Part shown: piece by piece, positions 50,123 to 58,863 of the stretch
How positions within the stretch are numbered: the first letter of the stretch is position 1
How the letters are laid out: each line of letters starts with the position of its first letter
DNA from: Alicycliphilus denitrificans_A
GTDB taxonomy: Bacteria > Pseudomonadota > Gammaproteobacteria > Burkholderiales > Burkholderiaceae_C
Assembly (NCBI RefSeq): GCF_044792555.1
Contig: NZ_CP126238.1
Span: forward strand, 1,240,001 to 1,304,000
Direction of reading: 5' to 3'
DNA length: 64,000 nt
The notes under the pieces: generated by a model
Told to the model about the DNA's origin: nothing
Databases searched by the model: none
What the model saw: the letters and a program-made list of their open reading frames with translations, nothing else
Program-made: the position numbers and the translations under genes

Positions 50123-52086
50123 GCGGCGACTCCCTTCACCGTGACGCCCGTGGCGGCGCGCGCCCGCTTGCTGCGGTAGCGGCGATCCAGTGTCGCCATG
50201 GCTCCGCCGAGCGCCATCAACAAGCCGCCGCCCCAGATCCAGTTCACGAAGGGTTTGTAGTAGACGCGCACGGCCCAGACGGGGTGCTCTCCGCCTTCCA
50301 GGCGTTCGCCAAGTGACACATAGACGTCGCGCGCCAGGCCGGTATCGATGGCCGCTTCGGTCATGGGCATGGCAGAGGAGAAGTAGGTGCGCTTTTCGGG
50401 GTGCAGCAGGCGTAGGATCTGGCCGTTGCGGCTCAGTTCCACATCACCCACGTCGGCGCGATAGTTGGGGCCTTCGGTCTCCCGGATGCCGGTGAGTCTG
50501 AAGGTGTAGCCTCCTACAGCGACGGTGTCGCCCAGGCCCATGCGCACGTCCTTCTCGGTTTCATAGCCTTTGACCATGGTGACGCCCACCACGCTGACCG
50601 CGATGCCGATATGAGCCAGGTGCATGCCCCAGAAAGACCAGGGCGTGGCCCTCCAGTTGGTGGTGCTGCGCACTTGCCGGTAGATCTGCTGCAGCGAGGA
50701 CAGCACGATCCACAGGGCTAGGCTCAGGCCCAGTGCCGCCAGGGCCGACCAAGGTCCGGCAAGCAGGGGCAGGCTGCAGCCCAGCACCAGCGATGCCAGG
50801 GCGCTGGCGCCTAGTTTGCGCGCCAGATCCAACGCGCCGTCGCTTTTCCAGCGTGCAAAAGTGCCCACCACCATGAACAGCAGCACTGGCACCATGATGG
50901 GCACGAAGACCGCATTGAAATACGGCGGACCGACGGAGAGCTTGCCCAGATTGAGCGAGTCCACTATCAGCGGGTAGAGAGTGCCCAGCAGCACAGAGGC
51001 CGCAGCCGTGGTGAGCAGCACGTTGTTGAGCAGCAGAAAGGTCTCGCGCGAAACCAGTGCAAACGCACCGCCAGAGCGCACCTTGCCCGCACGCATGGCA
51101 AACAGCGTGAGCGATCCGCCCACCACCACGCATAGGAAAATGAGAATGAACACGCCGCGCCGCGGGTCCGTGGCAAAGGCGTGCACCGAGGTCAGCACCC
51201 CCGAGCGCACGAGGAAGGTCCCCAGCAGGCTCAGCGAGAAGGCCGTGATGGCCAGCACGATGGTCCAGTTGCGAAACAGGCCACGCTTTTCTGTCACGGC
51301 CAGCGAATGGATCAGCGCCGCGCTCACCAGCCAGGGCAGGAAGGAGGCGTTTTCCACAGGATCCCAAAACCACCAGCCGCCCCAGCCCAGTTCGTAATAG
51401 GCCCACCAGGAACCCAGGGCGATGCCCAGCGTGAGGAAAATCCAGGCCGCCGTAGCCCAGGGGCGCGACCAGCGTGCCCAGGCGGCGTCCAACCGTCCAT
51501 TAAGCAGCGCGGCGATGGCAAAGGCGAACGGAATCGCCAGGCCGACGTAACCCATGTACAGCATAGGGGGATGGAACACCAGGCCCGGGTCTTGGAGCAG
51601 AGGATTCAGGTCGCGACCGTCGGCCGGAATGTCGGCCAGGCGCAGGAAGGGGTTGGAGGTGAACAACATGAACACCAGGAAGCCCACCGCCACCAGACCC
51701 AACACACCCAGCACGCGCGCCACCATGGTGTCGGGCAACTGGCGCGAGAACAGGGACACCGCCAGCATCCAGGTGGTCAGCATGAAGTGCCATAGCAGCA
51801 GCGAGCCCTCGTGCCCACCCCAGACGCCGGCGATGCGGTAGATGTCGGGCAGGTGTGAGTTGGAGTGCTGCACCACATACACGACCGAAAAGTCGTTGCT
51901 ATAAAAGGCGTAGGTCAGGCAGCCGTAGCCTAAGGCAGTGAGCAGCCATAGTGCCTGTGTGGCAGGCCGTGTCAGGGCGAGCCAGTCACGTCGCCCGGTC
52001 TGCCCGCCGGCCAAGCCCAGCAGGCCGAGCACCAGGGCGACGAAGAGCGACAGGATGAGCGAGAAATGACCTAGTTCTGGAATCAT
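50119..52086 (-). CDS. ccmF: Haem lyase CcmF
   Basis: A 655-aa membrane protein with about 14-15 hydrophobic segments. The periplasmic WWD motif, WGGWWFWDPVENASFLPWL, binds haem; NSHLPDIYRIAGVWGGHEGS is the conserved loop before it; the C-terminal part has a large periplasmic loop. It attaches haem to apocytochrome c together with CcmH/CcmI. Begins 2 bases after ccmE. Confidence 0.96.
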   Translation of the reverse strand: MIPELGHFSLILSLFVALVLGLLGLAGGQTGRRDWLALTRPATQALWLLTALGYGCLTYAFYSNDFSVVYVVQHSNSHLPDIYRIAGVWGGHEGSLLLWHFMLTTWMLAVSLFSRQLPDTMVARVLGVLGLVAVGFLVFMLFTSNPFLRLADIPADGRDLNPLLQDPGLVFHPPMLYMGYVGLAIPFAFAIAALLNGRLDAAWARWSRPWATAAWIFLTLGIALGSWWAYYELGWGGWWFWDPVENASFLPWLVSAALIHSLAVTEKRGLFRNWTIVLAITAFSLSLLGTFLVRSGVLTSVHAFATDPRRGVFILIFLCVVVGGSLTLFAMRAGKVRSGGAFALVSRETFLLLNNVLLTTAAASVLLGTLYPLIVDSLNLGKLSVGPPYFNAVFVPIMVPVLLFMVVGTFARWKSDGALDLARKLGASALASLVLGCSLPLLAGPWSALAALGLSLALWIVLSSLQQIYRQVRSTTNWRATPWSFWGMHLAHIGIAVSVVGVTMVKGYETEKDVRMGLGDTVAVGGYTFRLTGIRETEGPNYRADVGDVELSRNGQILRLLHPEKRTYFSSAMPMTEAAIDTGLARDVYVSLGERLEGGEHPVWAVRVYYKPFVNWIWGGGLLMALGGAMATLDRRYRSKRARAATGVTVKGVAA

Positions 52087-52088
52087 GG

Positions 52089-52526
52089 TTATTTCAGCGT
52101 CTGGATGGTCTTCTGGGCCTCGTCGACCGCGTGCTGTGCTTCGGGGGGCATGTAGTTTTCATCGTGCTTGGCCAGCACCTCGGAGGCCGTGAACAACCCG
52201 TCCTCGCCGAGCTTGCCTTGGGCCACTACGCCCTTGCCCTCGCGGAACAGATCGGGAAGGATGCCGGTGTAGGTCACCTTCATTTCCTGGGCCGTGTCCG
52301 TGACCACAAAGGAGACGGTCAGATCCTTGCGCTCGACCGAGCCCTCCTTGACCATGCCGCCCACGCGGAAGGTGCGGTTCTTTGGGGCCTCGCCCGCGGC
52401 AACCTGGCTGGGGCTGAAGAAGAAGACCAGATTGCTCTCGAATGCGTTGAGCACCAGATAAGCGGCCAGGGAGAGGGCGGCCAGTCCGGCGGCGATGATG
52501 GCGGCGCGTTTGTGGCGAGGTTTCAT
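52089..52526 (-). CDS. ccmE: Haem chaperone CcmE
   Basis: A 145-aa single-span membrane protein (helix about 8-27) with a periplasmic OB-fold. The covalent haem-binding His121 is in LAKHDENYMPPE. It carries haem from CcmC to CcmF. The start overlaps the end of ccmD (ATGA). Confidence 0.95.
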   Translation of the reverse strand: MKPRHKRAAIIAAGLAALSLAAYLVLNAFESNLVFFFSPSQVAAGEAPKNRTFRVGGMVKEGSVERKDLTVSFVVTDTAQEMKVTYTGILPDLFREGKGVVAQGKLGEDGLFTASEVLAKHDENYMPPEAQHAVDEAQKTIQTLK

Positions 52527-52702
52527 GTCTGCGATTCGTTGGGTTGGTGTTCGGCGCGTAGGAGTTGTTGTACCTGCTTGCGCCGGTTGCGGATCAGCAG
52601 CGACTCCACTGCCATCACCAGCGCCGTGGCGCCGAAACTGCCCCAGACATAGAAGGCATAACCTCCCATGGCGAAAAATTCTGAAAAGCTATTCCACTGC
52701 AT
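52523..52702 (-). CDS. ccmD: Cytochrome c maturation protein CcmD (59 aa)
   Basis: A short gene found by translating the gap between ccmC and ccmE. It encodes 59 residues: an N-terminal NSFSEFFAMGGYAFYVWGSF, one membrane segment (about 13-36), then a basic cytoplasmic tail with LLIRNRRKQVQQLLR. Size, membrane topology and position are those of CcmD, which releases holo-CcmE from CcmC. Start at 52700-52702 lies inside the end of ccmC; its stop overlaps the ccmE start. Confidence 0.92.
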   Translation of the reverse strand: MQWNSFSEFFAMGGYAFYVWGSFGATALVMAVESLLIRNRRKQVQQLLRAEHQPNESQT

Positions 52703-53429
52703 GTTGAACCCACTCGGTGTGACGTTCCCGCTCGAGAATGATGTTGCGCACCCGCGCCAGGGCGGCGGCTATGGCATACATCCAGAAGGCCACCACCATG
52801 ATCAGCATGCCCCAGAGCATGGGGGCCGCCATCGAGGGCGCGCGGGTCATCGAGACTGAGGCGCCCTGGTGCAAGGTGTTCCACCAGACGACGGAAAAAT
52901 AAATGATGGGCACGTTCACCACGCCCACCAGCGCCAGCACGGCGCAGGCCTTGTCCGCGCGGCGCGGGTCATCGATGCTGGACTGCAGCGCCAGGAAGCC
53001 CAGGTACAGGAACAGCAGGATCAGTTCTGACGTGAGCCGCGCATCCCACACCCACCAGGTGCCCCACATCGGTTTGCCCCACAGCGAGCCCGTGACCAGC
53101 GACAAAAAGGCAAACAGTGCGCCCGTGGGTGCCAGCGCACTGGCCATCATGCCCGACAGTCGCGTATTGAAAGCCAGGCCGATGGCGGCCCAGCCTGCCA
53201 TCACGATGTAGATGAACATCGACATCTGGGATGTCGGTACATGCACGAAAATGATGCGATAGCCCTGACCCTGCTGTGCGTCCGTGGGTGCGACAAAGAA
53301 GGCAATCCACAGACCGAGCAGCGTCAGCACGGTTGCCAGGCCTGCGAACCAGGGCCAAAGTCTTCCTGCCAGAAAATAGAAGTTTTGTGGCGAAGCGTAC
53401 TTGAACCATTGAATGCCGGGTGTTTTCAT
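52689..53429 (-). CDS. ccmC: Haem transporter/lyase subunit CcmC
   Basis: A 246-aa membrane protein with six helices. The WWD motif WGTWWVWDARLTSELIL binds haem, and FVHVPTSQMSMFIY is the conserved His loop. It loads haem onto CcmE, with CcmA, CcmB and CcmD. Overlaps ccmB by 4 bases and ccmD by 14. Confidence 0.95.
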   Translation of the reverse strand: MKTPGIQWFKYASPQNFYFLAGRLWPWFAGLATVLTLLGLWIAFFVAPTDAQQGQGYRIIFVHVPTSQMSMFIYIVMAGWAAIGLAFNTRLSGMMASALAPTGALFAFLSLVTGSLWGKPMWGTWWVWDARLTSELILLFLYLGFLALQSSIDDPRRADKACAVLALVGVVNVPIIYFSVVWWNTLHQGASVSMTRAPSMAAPMLWGMLIMVVAFWMYAIAAALARVRNIILERERHTEWVQHAVE

Positions 53430-54133
53430 TCCAGAGAAATTTTCAGGGCGGCGGTGGTAGCGAGGGGGGCGAAAAAAAGGGCAAGCACTAGCAGTGCAGC
53501 AAGCAGGGACAGGTGCCCGCCGGCACCCAGACCGGAGGCATGGGCTTCCACGGCGCCGGCACCAAAAATGAGCACGGGGATATAGAGCGGCAATATTAAC
53601 AACGACAGCAGTACCCCCGCGCCGCGCACTCCCAAGGTTAGCGAGGCTCCGATGCTGCCTATGAGACTCAGCGTTGGCGTTCCCAGCAGCAGTGAGAGCA
53701 TCAAAATCCCCAGGGCTTGGCTATCGAGTCCGAACTGCAAGCCGAGCACCGGGGCAACCAGCACCAGCGGCAACCCTGAAAGTAGGAAGTGCGACAGCGC
53801 CTTGGCCACCACCAACAGGGTCAGTGGGGTGGAAGACAGCAGCATCTGCTCTAGCGAGCCGTCGGCGTGGTCACTGGCGAACATGCGCTGCAGTGACAGC
53901 ATGGCCGCCAGCAGCGCGCTCACCCACAGTACGCCTGGCGCCATACGCAGCAGCAGCGCGGATTCGGGGCCTACGCCCAAAGGGAACAGACTGGCGACAA
54001 CGATGAAAAATACCAGCGGCGTCAGCACTTCGCCCTTTTGCCGCATGGCCAGGGCAACTTCACGCCGCAGTACCGCCAGCATGACGGCACCCAGCCCCAG
54101 CTGCATATCGGAATGTGAGGGTGGTGGGTTCAT
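53426..54133 (-). CDS. ccmB: Cytochrome c maturation ABC permease CcmB
   Basis: A 235-aa membrane protein with six hydrophobic segments. LGAVMLAVLRREVALAMRQKGEVLTPLVFFIVV is the typical start and FASDHADGSLEQMLLSSTPLTLLVVAKALSHFL is the conserved segment. Forms an ABC transporter with CcmA. Overlaps ccmA by 4 bases. G+C content is visibly lower than in the first 50 kb. Confidence 0.94.
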   Translation of the reverse strand: MNPPPSHSDMQLGLGAVMLAVLRREVALAMRQKGEVLTPLVFFIVVASLFPLGVGPESALLLRMAPGVLWVSALLAAMLSLQRMFASDHADGSLEQMLLSSTPLTLLVVAKALSHFLLSGLPLVLVAPVLGLQFGLDSQALGILMLSLLLGTPTLSLIGSIGASLTLGVRGAGVLLSLLILPLYIPVLIFGAGAVEAHASGLGAGGHLSLLAALLVLALFFAPLATTAALKISLE

Positions 54134-54759
54134 GCGCGCAATTCCAGGGGCTGGGCGGGCACCGTGCCAATGCCCACGCTTTGGTGGCTGGTCAGTACCG
54201 TGATGCCGCCGCTCGCCAGGTGCTGTGCAATCAGGTCTGAGAGCATGCGGATGCCGGTGTCATCCATGGCGACAAAGGGCTCGTCAAGTACCCATAGACG
54301 TGCCGGGCTCAGGGACAAGCGCGCCAGCGCAACCCGGCGCTTTTGTCCCTGCGAGAGGTGGCGCACCAGTTGCTCGCCCCGTCCGGCGACGCCGAATCGC
54401 GCAAGCGTGACGGATACTGTCTTGGCGTCACATGCGTGGCCGCGCAAGGCAGTGGCGAACGCCAAATTTTCACGGACGGTCATGGACTCTTGCAGGCCGT
54501 TGAGGTGCCCCAGATAGCACAGGTCCTGCTGGAAGGCGTCTCGCTGCGCACGGATGGATCGCCCTTCCCAGAGGATGTCACCCGACTCAATGGGCGACAG
54601 GCCGCAAAGCATGCGCAGCAGGCTGGTCTTTCCTATTCCGTTGGCTCCCATGACATGAAGCCAGCGTCCGCATTGCACCGTGCAATTGACGCCCTGGAAT
54701 AGTTGGCGCCCTCCTTTGCTGCACCCGAGGTCATTGAAGGCAAGAATCGGTCCGGGCAT
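54130..54759 (-). CDS. ccmA: Cytochrome c maturation ABC ATPase CcmA
   Basis: A 209-aa ATPase. Walker A GANGIGKTS (38-46), signature LSQGQKRRVALARL, Walker B LWVLDEPFVAMDD, H-loop LTSHQS. Its ATP hydrolysis drives release of holo-CcmE. First gene of ccmABCDEFGHI, divergent from nirS1. ATG 54757-54759 is used; a TTG one codon earlier is also in frame. Confidence 0.94.
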   Translation of the reverse strand: MPGPILAFNDLGCSKGGRQLFQGVNCTVQCGRWLHVMGANGIGKTSLLRMLCGLSPIESGDILWEGRSIRAQRDAFQQDLCYLGHLNGLQESMTVRENLAFATALRGHACDAKTVSVTLARFGVAGRGEQLVRHLSQGQKRRVALARLSLSPARLWVLDEPFVAMDDTGIRMLSDLIAQHLASGGITVLTSHQSVGIGTVPAQPLELRA

Positions 54760-54783
54760 CAATTTGTTGTTTCCACGTCACAG

Positions 54784-54823
54784 TTGCGCATCTTAAGTCA
54801 GCATTGCGCATGATTTATGCGCA
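54784..54823. promoter_or_regulatory. Palindrome and direct repeats between ccmA and nirS1
   Basis: TGCGCAT-N5-ATGCGCA (54805-54823) is a perfect inverted repeat, and TTGCGCAT occurs twice exactly 20 bases apart (54784-54791 and 54804-54811), two turns of the helix. It lies 25-65 bases upstream of the ccmA start, so it could be an operator for ccmA or a second regulator site for nirS1. The binding protein is unknown. Confidence 0.45.
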
Positions 54824-54895
54824 CATTGCCGCCTCTTGGCAATGTTTGGATTGTGTGCATATTCGCCCACTCTTTGATGCATTTGCTTTACCCTT

Positions 54896-54936
54896 TTGCC
54901 ATAGGTCAAGGGTTGGGGAAACTGCACAAACATAAT
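54896..54936 (+). promoter_or_regulatory. FNR/DNR-type box and -10 element of nirS1
   Basis: TTG-N8-CAA (TTGCCATAGGTCAA, 54896-54909) has the spacing of the FNR/DNR consensus TTGAT-N4-ATCAA, with a good second half (GGTCAA). CATAAT at 54931-54936 is a -10 element. The box centre (54902.5) is 28.5 bases from the -10 start, placing it near -41 of the expected start site, the class II position where the activator replaces a -35. The nirS2 promoter has exactly the same geometry. Confidence 0.65.
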
Positions 54937-55030
54937 GAACTTACTCGGATCGACTTGTTGCGGCCGTCGCCGGGTTTCACAGCTACCTGAGAGGGTGGAT
55001 TGGCTGCAAGATACCTACGGAGTAAAAAAG

Positions 55031-56719
55031 ATGAAATTTCCCCGCCTTTCGAGCATTGCTGCAGTGGTGATGCTCTCGGGTCTTGCAGTACCTGCAATGG
55101 CTCAAGACGCCAAGCTCGAAGCGCCTGCCATGACGGCCGCAGAGAAAGAGGCAGCCAAGAAGATTTATTTCGAACGCTGCGCCGGTTGCCACGGCGTCCT
55201 GCGCAAGGGGGCTACGGGCAAGAATCTTGAGCCGCACTGGAGCAAGGTAGGCGCCGACGGCAAGAAGACCGAGGGCGGGACGCTTGCACTGGGCCAGTCG
55301 CGCCTGGAGAAGATCATCGGCTATGGCACCGACGGGGGCATGGTCAACTTCGACGACATCCTGACCAAGGAAGAGCTGACTTTGATGGCCAAGTACATCC
55401 AGAATCCCCCGGATGTGCCGCCTGAGTACAGCTTGAAGGAAACGATGGACTCCTGGAAGGTCATGGTGCCGGTCAGCGAGCGTCCGACCAAGCAGATGAA
55501 TAAGATCAACCTGAGCAATGTCTTCTCGGTCACGCTGCGTGACACCGGTGAAGTGGCTCTGATTGATGGCGACACCAAGGAAATCCGTAGCATCGTCAAG
55601 ACCGGCTACGCCGTGCATATCTCGCGTATGTCTGCCTCGGGCCGCTACGTGTATGTGATCGGTCGCGACGGCCGCTTGTCCCTGATTGACATGTGGATGG
55701 AGAAGCCAGCCGTCGTTGCTGAAGTGAAAATCGGCTTTGACGCGCGCTCGGTGGATACGTCCAAGTTCAAGGGCTTCGAAGACAAGTACGCGATTGCCGG
55801 CTCCTACTGGCCGCCCCAATTCGTGATCATGGATGGTGACACCCTGAAACCGCGCAAGGTGGTCGGTACTCGTGGCATGACAGTGGATGGCGAATACCAC
55901 CCCGAGCCGCGCGTGGCCTCCATTGTGTCGTCCTTCATCAAGCCGGAATGGGTGGTGAACATCAAGGAAACCGGTCAGATCCTGCTGGTTGACTACTCGG
56001 ATATCGAGAACCTCAAGACCACCACCATCGCATCGGCCAAGTTCCTGCATGACGGCGGATGGGATGCCTCCAAGCGCTACTTCCTGGTGGCTGCCAATGC
56101 TTCCAACAAGATTGCCGCTGTAGACACTAAGCTGGGCAAGCTGGCTGCTTTGGTTGATGTGGCCAAGATTCCCCATCCGGGACGCGGCGCCAACTTCGTC
56201 CACCCCCAGTACGGCCCCGTCTGGGCAACCGGTCACCTGGGTGCTGATGTCGTGACGCTGATCTCCACGCCTTCGGACGATCCCAAGTTCAAGAAGTACA
56301 AGCAGCACAACTGGAAGGTGGTGCAGGAGATCAAGCACGTTCCTGGCAATCTGTTCGTGAAGACCCATCCGAAGTCCAAGCATTTCTGGGCCGACGCACC
56401 CCAGAACCCCGACAAGGATCTGGCGGAATCCGTGGCCGTGTGGGACATGGCTGATCTGTCCAAGCCCAAGGCAGTGCTGAACGTGGCCAAGGACTCTGGC
56501 CTGCCGGAAACCAAGGCAGTCAAGCGTGCCGTGCATCCGGAATATTCCAAGGATGGCAAGGAAGTCTGGATCTCCCTGTGGGGTGGCAAGACCGACCAGT
56601 CGGCCATTGTGGTGTATGACGATGTGACCCTGAAGGTGAAGAAGGTGATCACCGATCCCAAGATGATCACCCCCACGGGCAAGTTCAACGTGTATAACAC
56701 GCAGCACGACATCTATTGA
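55031..56719 (+). CDS. nirS: Cytochrome cd1 nitrite reductase, copy 1 (P. stutzeri-like)
   Basis: A 562-aa periplasmic nitrite reductase forming NO. Signal peptide about 1-24. Haem c domain: CAGCH at 50-54 and probable Met ligand Met104 (YGTDGGMVNF). Haem d1 propeller: His196 (GYAVHISRMSASGRY) as the d1 ligand, and catalytic His290 (EYHPEPRVASI) and His340 (FLHDGGWD). It lacks the N-terminal Tyr-containing arm of the second copy, and the haem c domain (NLEPHWSKVGADGKKTEGG) follows the P. stutzeri type as I recall it. First gene of nirS-nirT-nirB-cupredoxin, in the nirSTB order known from P. stutzeri. ATG 55031. Confidence 0.95.
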   Translation: MKFPRLSSIAAVVMLSGLAVPAMAQDAKLEAPAMTAAEKEAAKKIYFERCAGCHGVLRKGATGKNLEPHWSKVGADGKKTEGGTLALGQSRLEKIIGYGTDGGMVNFDDILTKEELTLMAKYIQNPPDVPPEYSLKETMDSWKVMVPVSERPTKQMNKINLSNVFSVTLRDTGEVALIDGDTKEIRSIVKTGYAVHISRMSASGRYVYVIGRDGRLSLIDMWMEKPAVVAEVKIGFDARSVDTSKFKGFEDKYAIAGSYWPPQFVIMDGDTLKPRKVVGTRGMTVDGEYHPEPRVASIVSSFIKPEWVVNIKETGQILLVDYSDIENLKTTTIASAKFLHDGGWDASKRYFLVAANASNKIAAVDTKLGKLAALVDVAKIPHPGRGANFVHPQYGPVWATGHLGADVVTLISTPSDDPKFKKYKQHNWKVVQEIKHVPGNLFVKTHPKSKHFWADAPQNPDKDLAESVAVWDMADLSKPKAVLNVAKDSGLPETKAVKRAVHPEYSKDGKEVWISLWGGKTDQSAIVVYDDVTLKVKKVITDPKMITPTGKFNVYNTQHDIY

Positions 56720-56811
56720 TGGGGCAGCCTTAGTCTGAGGCAAGGATCGAGGGGCGTGAGTCCCTTGGTCCGTGCGTCTCCAATACGAAAAATGAAGTGC
56801 GGAGAAATTTG

Positions 56812-57405
56812 ATGGCTGGAAAATTTGCAAACCTGTGGGCCACCCTGAAAAAGCCAAGCGCGAAGTATTCGCTGATTGGGTTGCTGATGACAGGTTTCAT
56901 CTCTGGCATTCTGTTCTGGGGCGGTTTCAACACCGGAATGGAAGCGACCAACACGATGGACTTCTGTATCTCCTGCCACGAGATGCACGACAACGTCTAT
57001 CAAGAGTACAAGAAGACGATTCATTACAGCAATCGCACCGGTGTGCGCGCCATGTGTTCGGACTGCCATGTGCCCAAGGACTGGACGCACAAGATGATTC
57101 GCAAGATCCAGGCCAGTCGCGAGGTGTGGGGCAAGTTGACCGGTACTATCGATACCAAGGAAAAGTTCGAGGCCAAGCGCCTGACGCTGGCCGAGCGGGA
57201 GTGGGCGCGCATGAAGGCCGCTGACTCGCGTGAATGTCGCAATTGCCACAGTTTCGAGGGCATGGATACCGAGAGGCAAAAGGCGCGTGGCGCCAAGATG
57301 CACAAGATCGCGCAGGAAGAAAAGCAAACCTGTATCGATTGCCACAAGGGCATTGCACATAACAAGCCCAAAGGCATGAAGGAAGACGAAGACGAGGATC
57401 TGTAA
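56812..57405 (+). CDS. nirT: NapC/NirT-family tetrahaem cytochrome c
   Basis: A 197-aa membrane-anchored quinol dehydrogenase. One helix (about 20-38) then four CXXCH sites at 52-56, 82-86, 142-146 and 174-178. It passes electrons from the quinol pool to periplasmic reductases, here presumably to NirS directly or via NirB/cupredoxin. ATG 56812 has a GGAGA site; an upstream GTG at 56797 is less likely. Lies 92 bases after nirS1. Confidence 0.93.
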   Translation: MAGKFANLWATLKKPSAKYSLIGLLMTGFISGILFWGGFNTGMEATNTMDFCISCHEMHDNVYQEYKKTIHYSNRTGVRAMCSDCHVPKDWTHKMIRKIQASREVWGKLTGTIDTKEKFEAKRLTLAEREWARMKAADSRECRNCHSFEGMDTERQKARGAKMHKIAQEEKQTCIDCHKGIAHNKPKGMKEDEDEDL

Positions 57406-57467
57406 GCTTGTTTGGCGGTTTGTCCTGGCTGGGGCGGTCGCCTGAGAACACCTATTAGGAGTAAACG

Positions 57468-58295
57468 ATGAAAAAATCCACCCTTTCGATAATGCTTTTG
57501 GGTTCGCTGCTCGCTGTGGGAACGCAGGCAGCCTTTGCGGCGCCCGACTGGGGCAAGGTTCCCAAGCGCGATATCAACGTGTTCCACGCCGCTGTTTCCC
57601 CCATGGAGTGGGTGGGCAAGAAATCTGACCACAGTGGTACGGCTGGCCTCAAAAAGGGCGAAACTTGCATTGGCTGCCATGAGGAAAAGGGCACGCTCAA
57701 CTTCGACATGAAACGCCTGGCCGGCAAGGACATGGAACCCAAGGGGGCTCCCAAGACCATGATGTACCCGGTGGCCGTGCAGGCCGCCTATGACGCCAGC
57801 AACCTTTACCTGCGCCTGACCTTCAAGGCCCCTGCAGGCGGCGCCGACCAGAGCGATAAGGACAACGAGGTCAAGGCCACCGTGATGTTCCCGGATGCAC
57901 AGGTGCAACTGGCCAATCAGGCCGGCTGCTGGGCTTCCTGCCATAACGATGCGCGTACCATGCCCGGTGCAGATGACAAGAAGACCAAGTACACGAAAAC
58001 CGGTGCTTATGAATTGATGCAGTGGAAGAGTGCCAAGGGCGCCAAGGTGGCCAATGGCACGGTGACCACGGAGCGCAAGATGGAAGGCGGCTCGCTGGGG
58101 GCAACGGCGGAAGGAACAAAGAGCGGCGACACCTACACCATCACGTTTACACGCAAGAATCCTGGCGAGGGTAAGACGGTGCCGTTCGGCCTCGCCATCC
58201 ACGCCGATCATGCCTCAGGGCGCTTTCACCATGTCTCGCTGGGCTATACGCTGGGCGTGGGTGCAGACGGCGACGTGAAGGCGCTCAAGCAGTAA
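57468..58295 (+). CDS. nirB: Dihaem cytochrome c-552 (NirB-like, EB-dehydrogenase haem-binding fold)
   Basis: A 275-aa periplasmic cytochrome: signal peptide about 1-25; a regular haem site CIGCH at 67-71; a second, CX3CH-like site GCWASCHND at 154-159 (three residues between the cysteines instead of two). The C-terminal two thirds match the ethylbenzene dehydrogenase-type haem-binding domain (AAYDASNLYLRLTFKAP, PFGLAIHADHASGRFHHVSLGYTLG). Position after nirT matches nirSTB of P. stutzeri, where nirB encodes a dihaem cytochrome c-552; it is not the NADH nitrite reductase that shares the symbol. Confidence 0.8.
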   Translation: MKKSTLSIMLLGSLLAVGTQAAFAAPDWGKVPKRDINVFHAAVSPMEWVGKKSDHSGTAGLKKGETCIGCHEEKGTLNFDMKRLAGKDMEPKGAPKTMMYPVAVQAAYDASNLYLRLTFKAPAGGADQSDKDNEVKATVMFPDAQVQLANQAGCWASCHNDARTMPGADDKKTKYTKTGAYELMQWKSAKGAKVANGTVTTERKMEGGSLGATAEGTKSGDTYTITFTRKNPGEGKTVPFGLAIHADHASGRFHHVSLGYTLGVGADGDVKALKQ

Positions 58296-58321
58296 CACTT
58301 TTGCTTCGACGACGTGAAAGC

Positions 58322-58678
58322 ATGTCGCTCTCAGTCATGAAAACCGGAAGACAGGTGTCGACGTGTGCGGCACTTGTCTTTTTTTCTGCGGTGATCGCCT
58401 CGTCTCCCGTGTCGGCCCAGAAGACTGTCGAAGTCATCATTCAGAACTACCGCTTCGATCCGGCGCAGGTCCGTGTGCGTGCCGGGGATACGGTCAGATG
58501 GGTCAATCAGGAAAAGCGCACGAGCCATTCGGTACTTTTCTCGCCGGAGCAGGGGGGCGAATCCGAGAGGTTTTTCCCGCAGGAATCCTGGCAACGTCAG
58601 TTTGAGACGCCGGGCCGGTATCCATATTCATGCGGTCCACACCCGGAAATGAAGGGCGAGGTGGAGGTGACGCCTTAG
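58322..58678 (+). CDS. Cupredoxin (plastocyanin/amicyanin-like blue copper protein)
   Basis: A 118-aa exported protein: signal peptide about 1-32, then a small beta-sandwich with type 1 copper ligands His69 (RTSHSVLF) and Cys104-x2-His107-x2-Met110 (YSCGPHPEM). It is a likely electron carrier to a NirS. It starts 26 bases after nirB, so it is part of the same operon. A later start (MKTGRQ, 58337) is possible. Confidence 0.88.
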   Translation: MSLSVMKTGRQVSTCAALVFFSAVIASSPVSAQKTVEVIIQNYRFDPAQVRVRAGDTVRWVNQEKRTSHSVLFSPEQGGESERFFPQESWQRQFETPGRYPYSCGPHPEMKGEVEVTP

Positions 58679-58729
58679 CTCCGTGTTTGTTGGCGAACTC
58701 GCCTTCTGGGCAGCCGAGATGTTTTCGGG

Positions 58730-58770
58730 TTGATGCAAATCAGCCTTTGCCATTTTGACGTTTCTATATT
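58730..58770 (+). promoter_or_regulatory. FNR/DNR-type box and -10 element of nirS2
   Basis: TTGAT-GCAA-ATCAG (58730-58743) matches the FNR consensus TTGAT-N4-ATCAA at all but the last base. TATATT at 58765-58770 is the -10 element; box centre to -10 start is 28.5 bases, identical to nirS1. This fits a class II FNR/DNR-activated promoter with a start near 58777 and a leader of about 87 bases. Confidence 0.75.
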
Positions 58771-58863
58771 GACAGTTGTCCTGTTGCGGCGAAAGCGACA
58801 CCGCAGGACATTGGCTCAATCACAGGGCCAGTCAAGCAGCAAAGTCATATTTGGAGGCATCGC

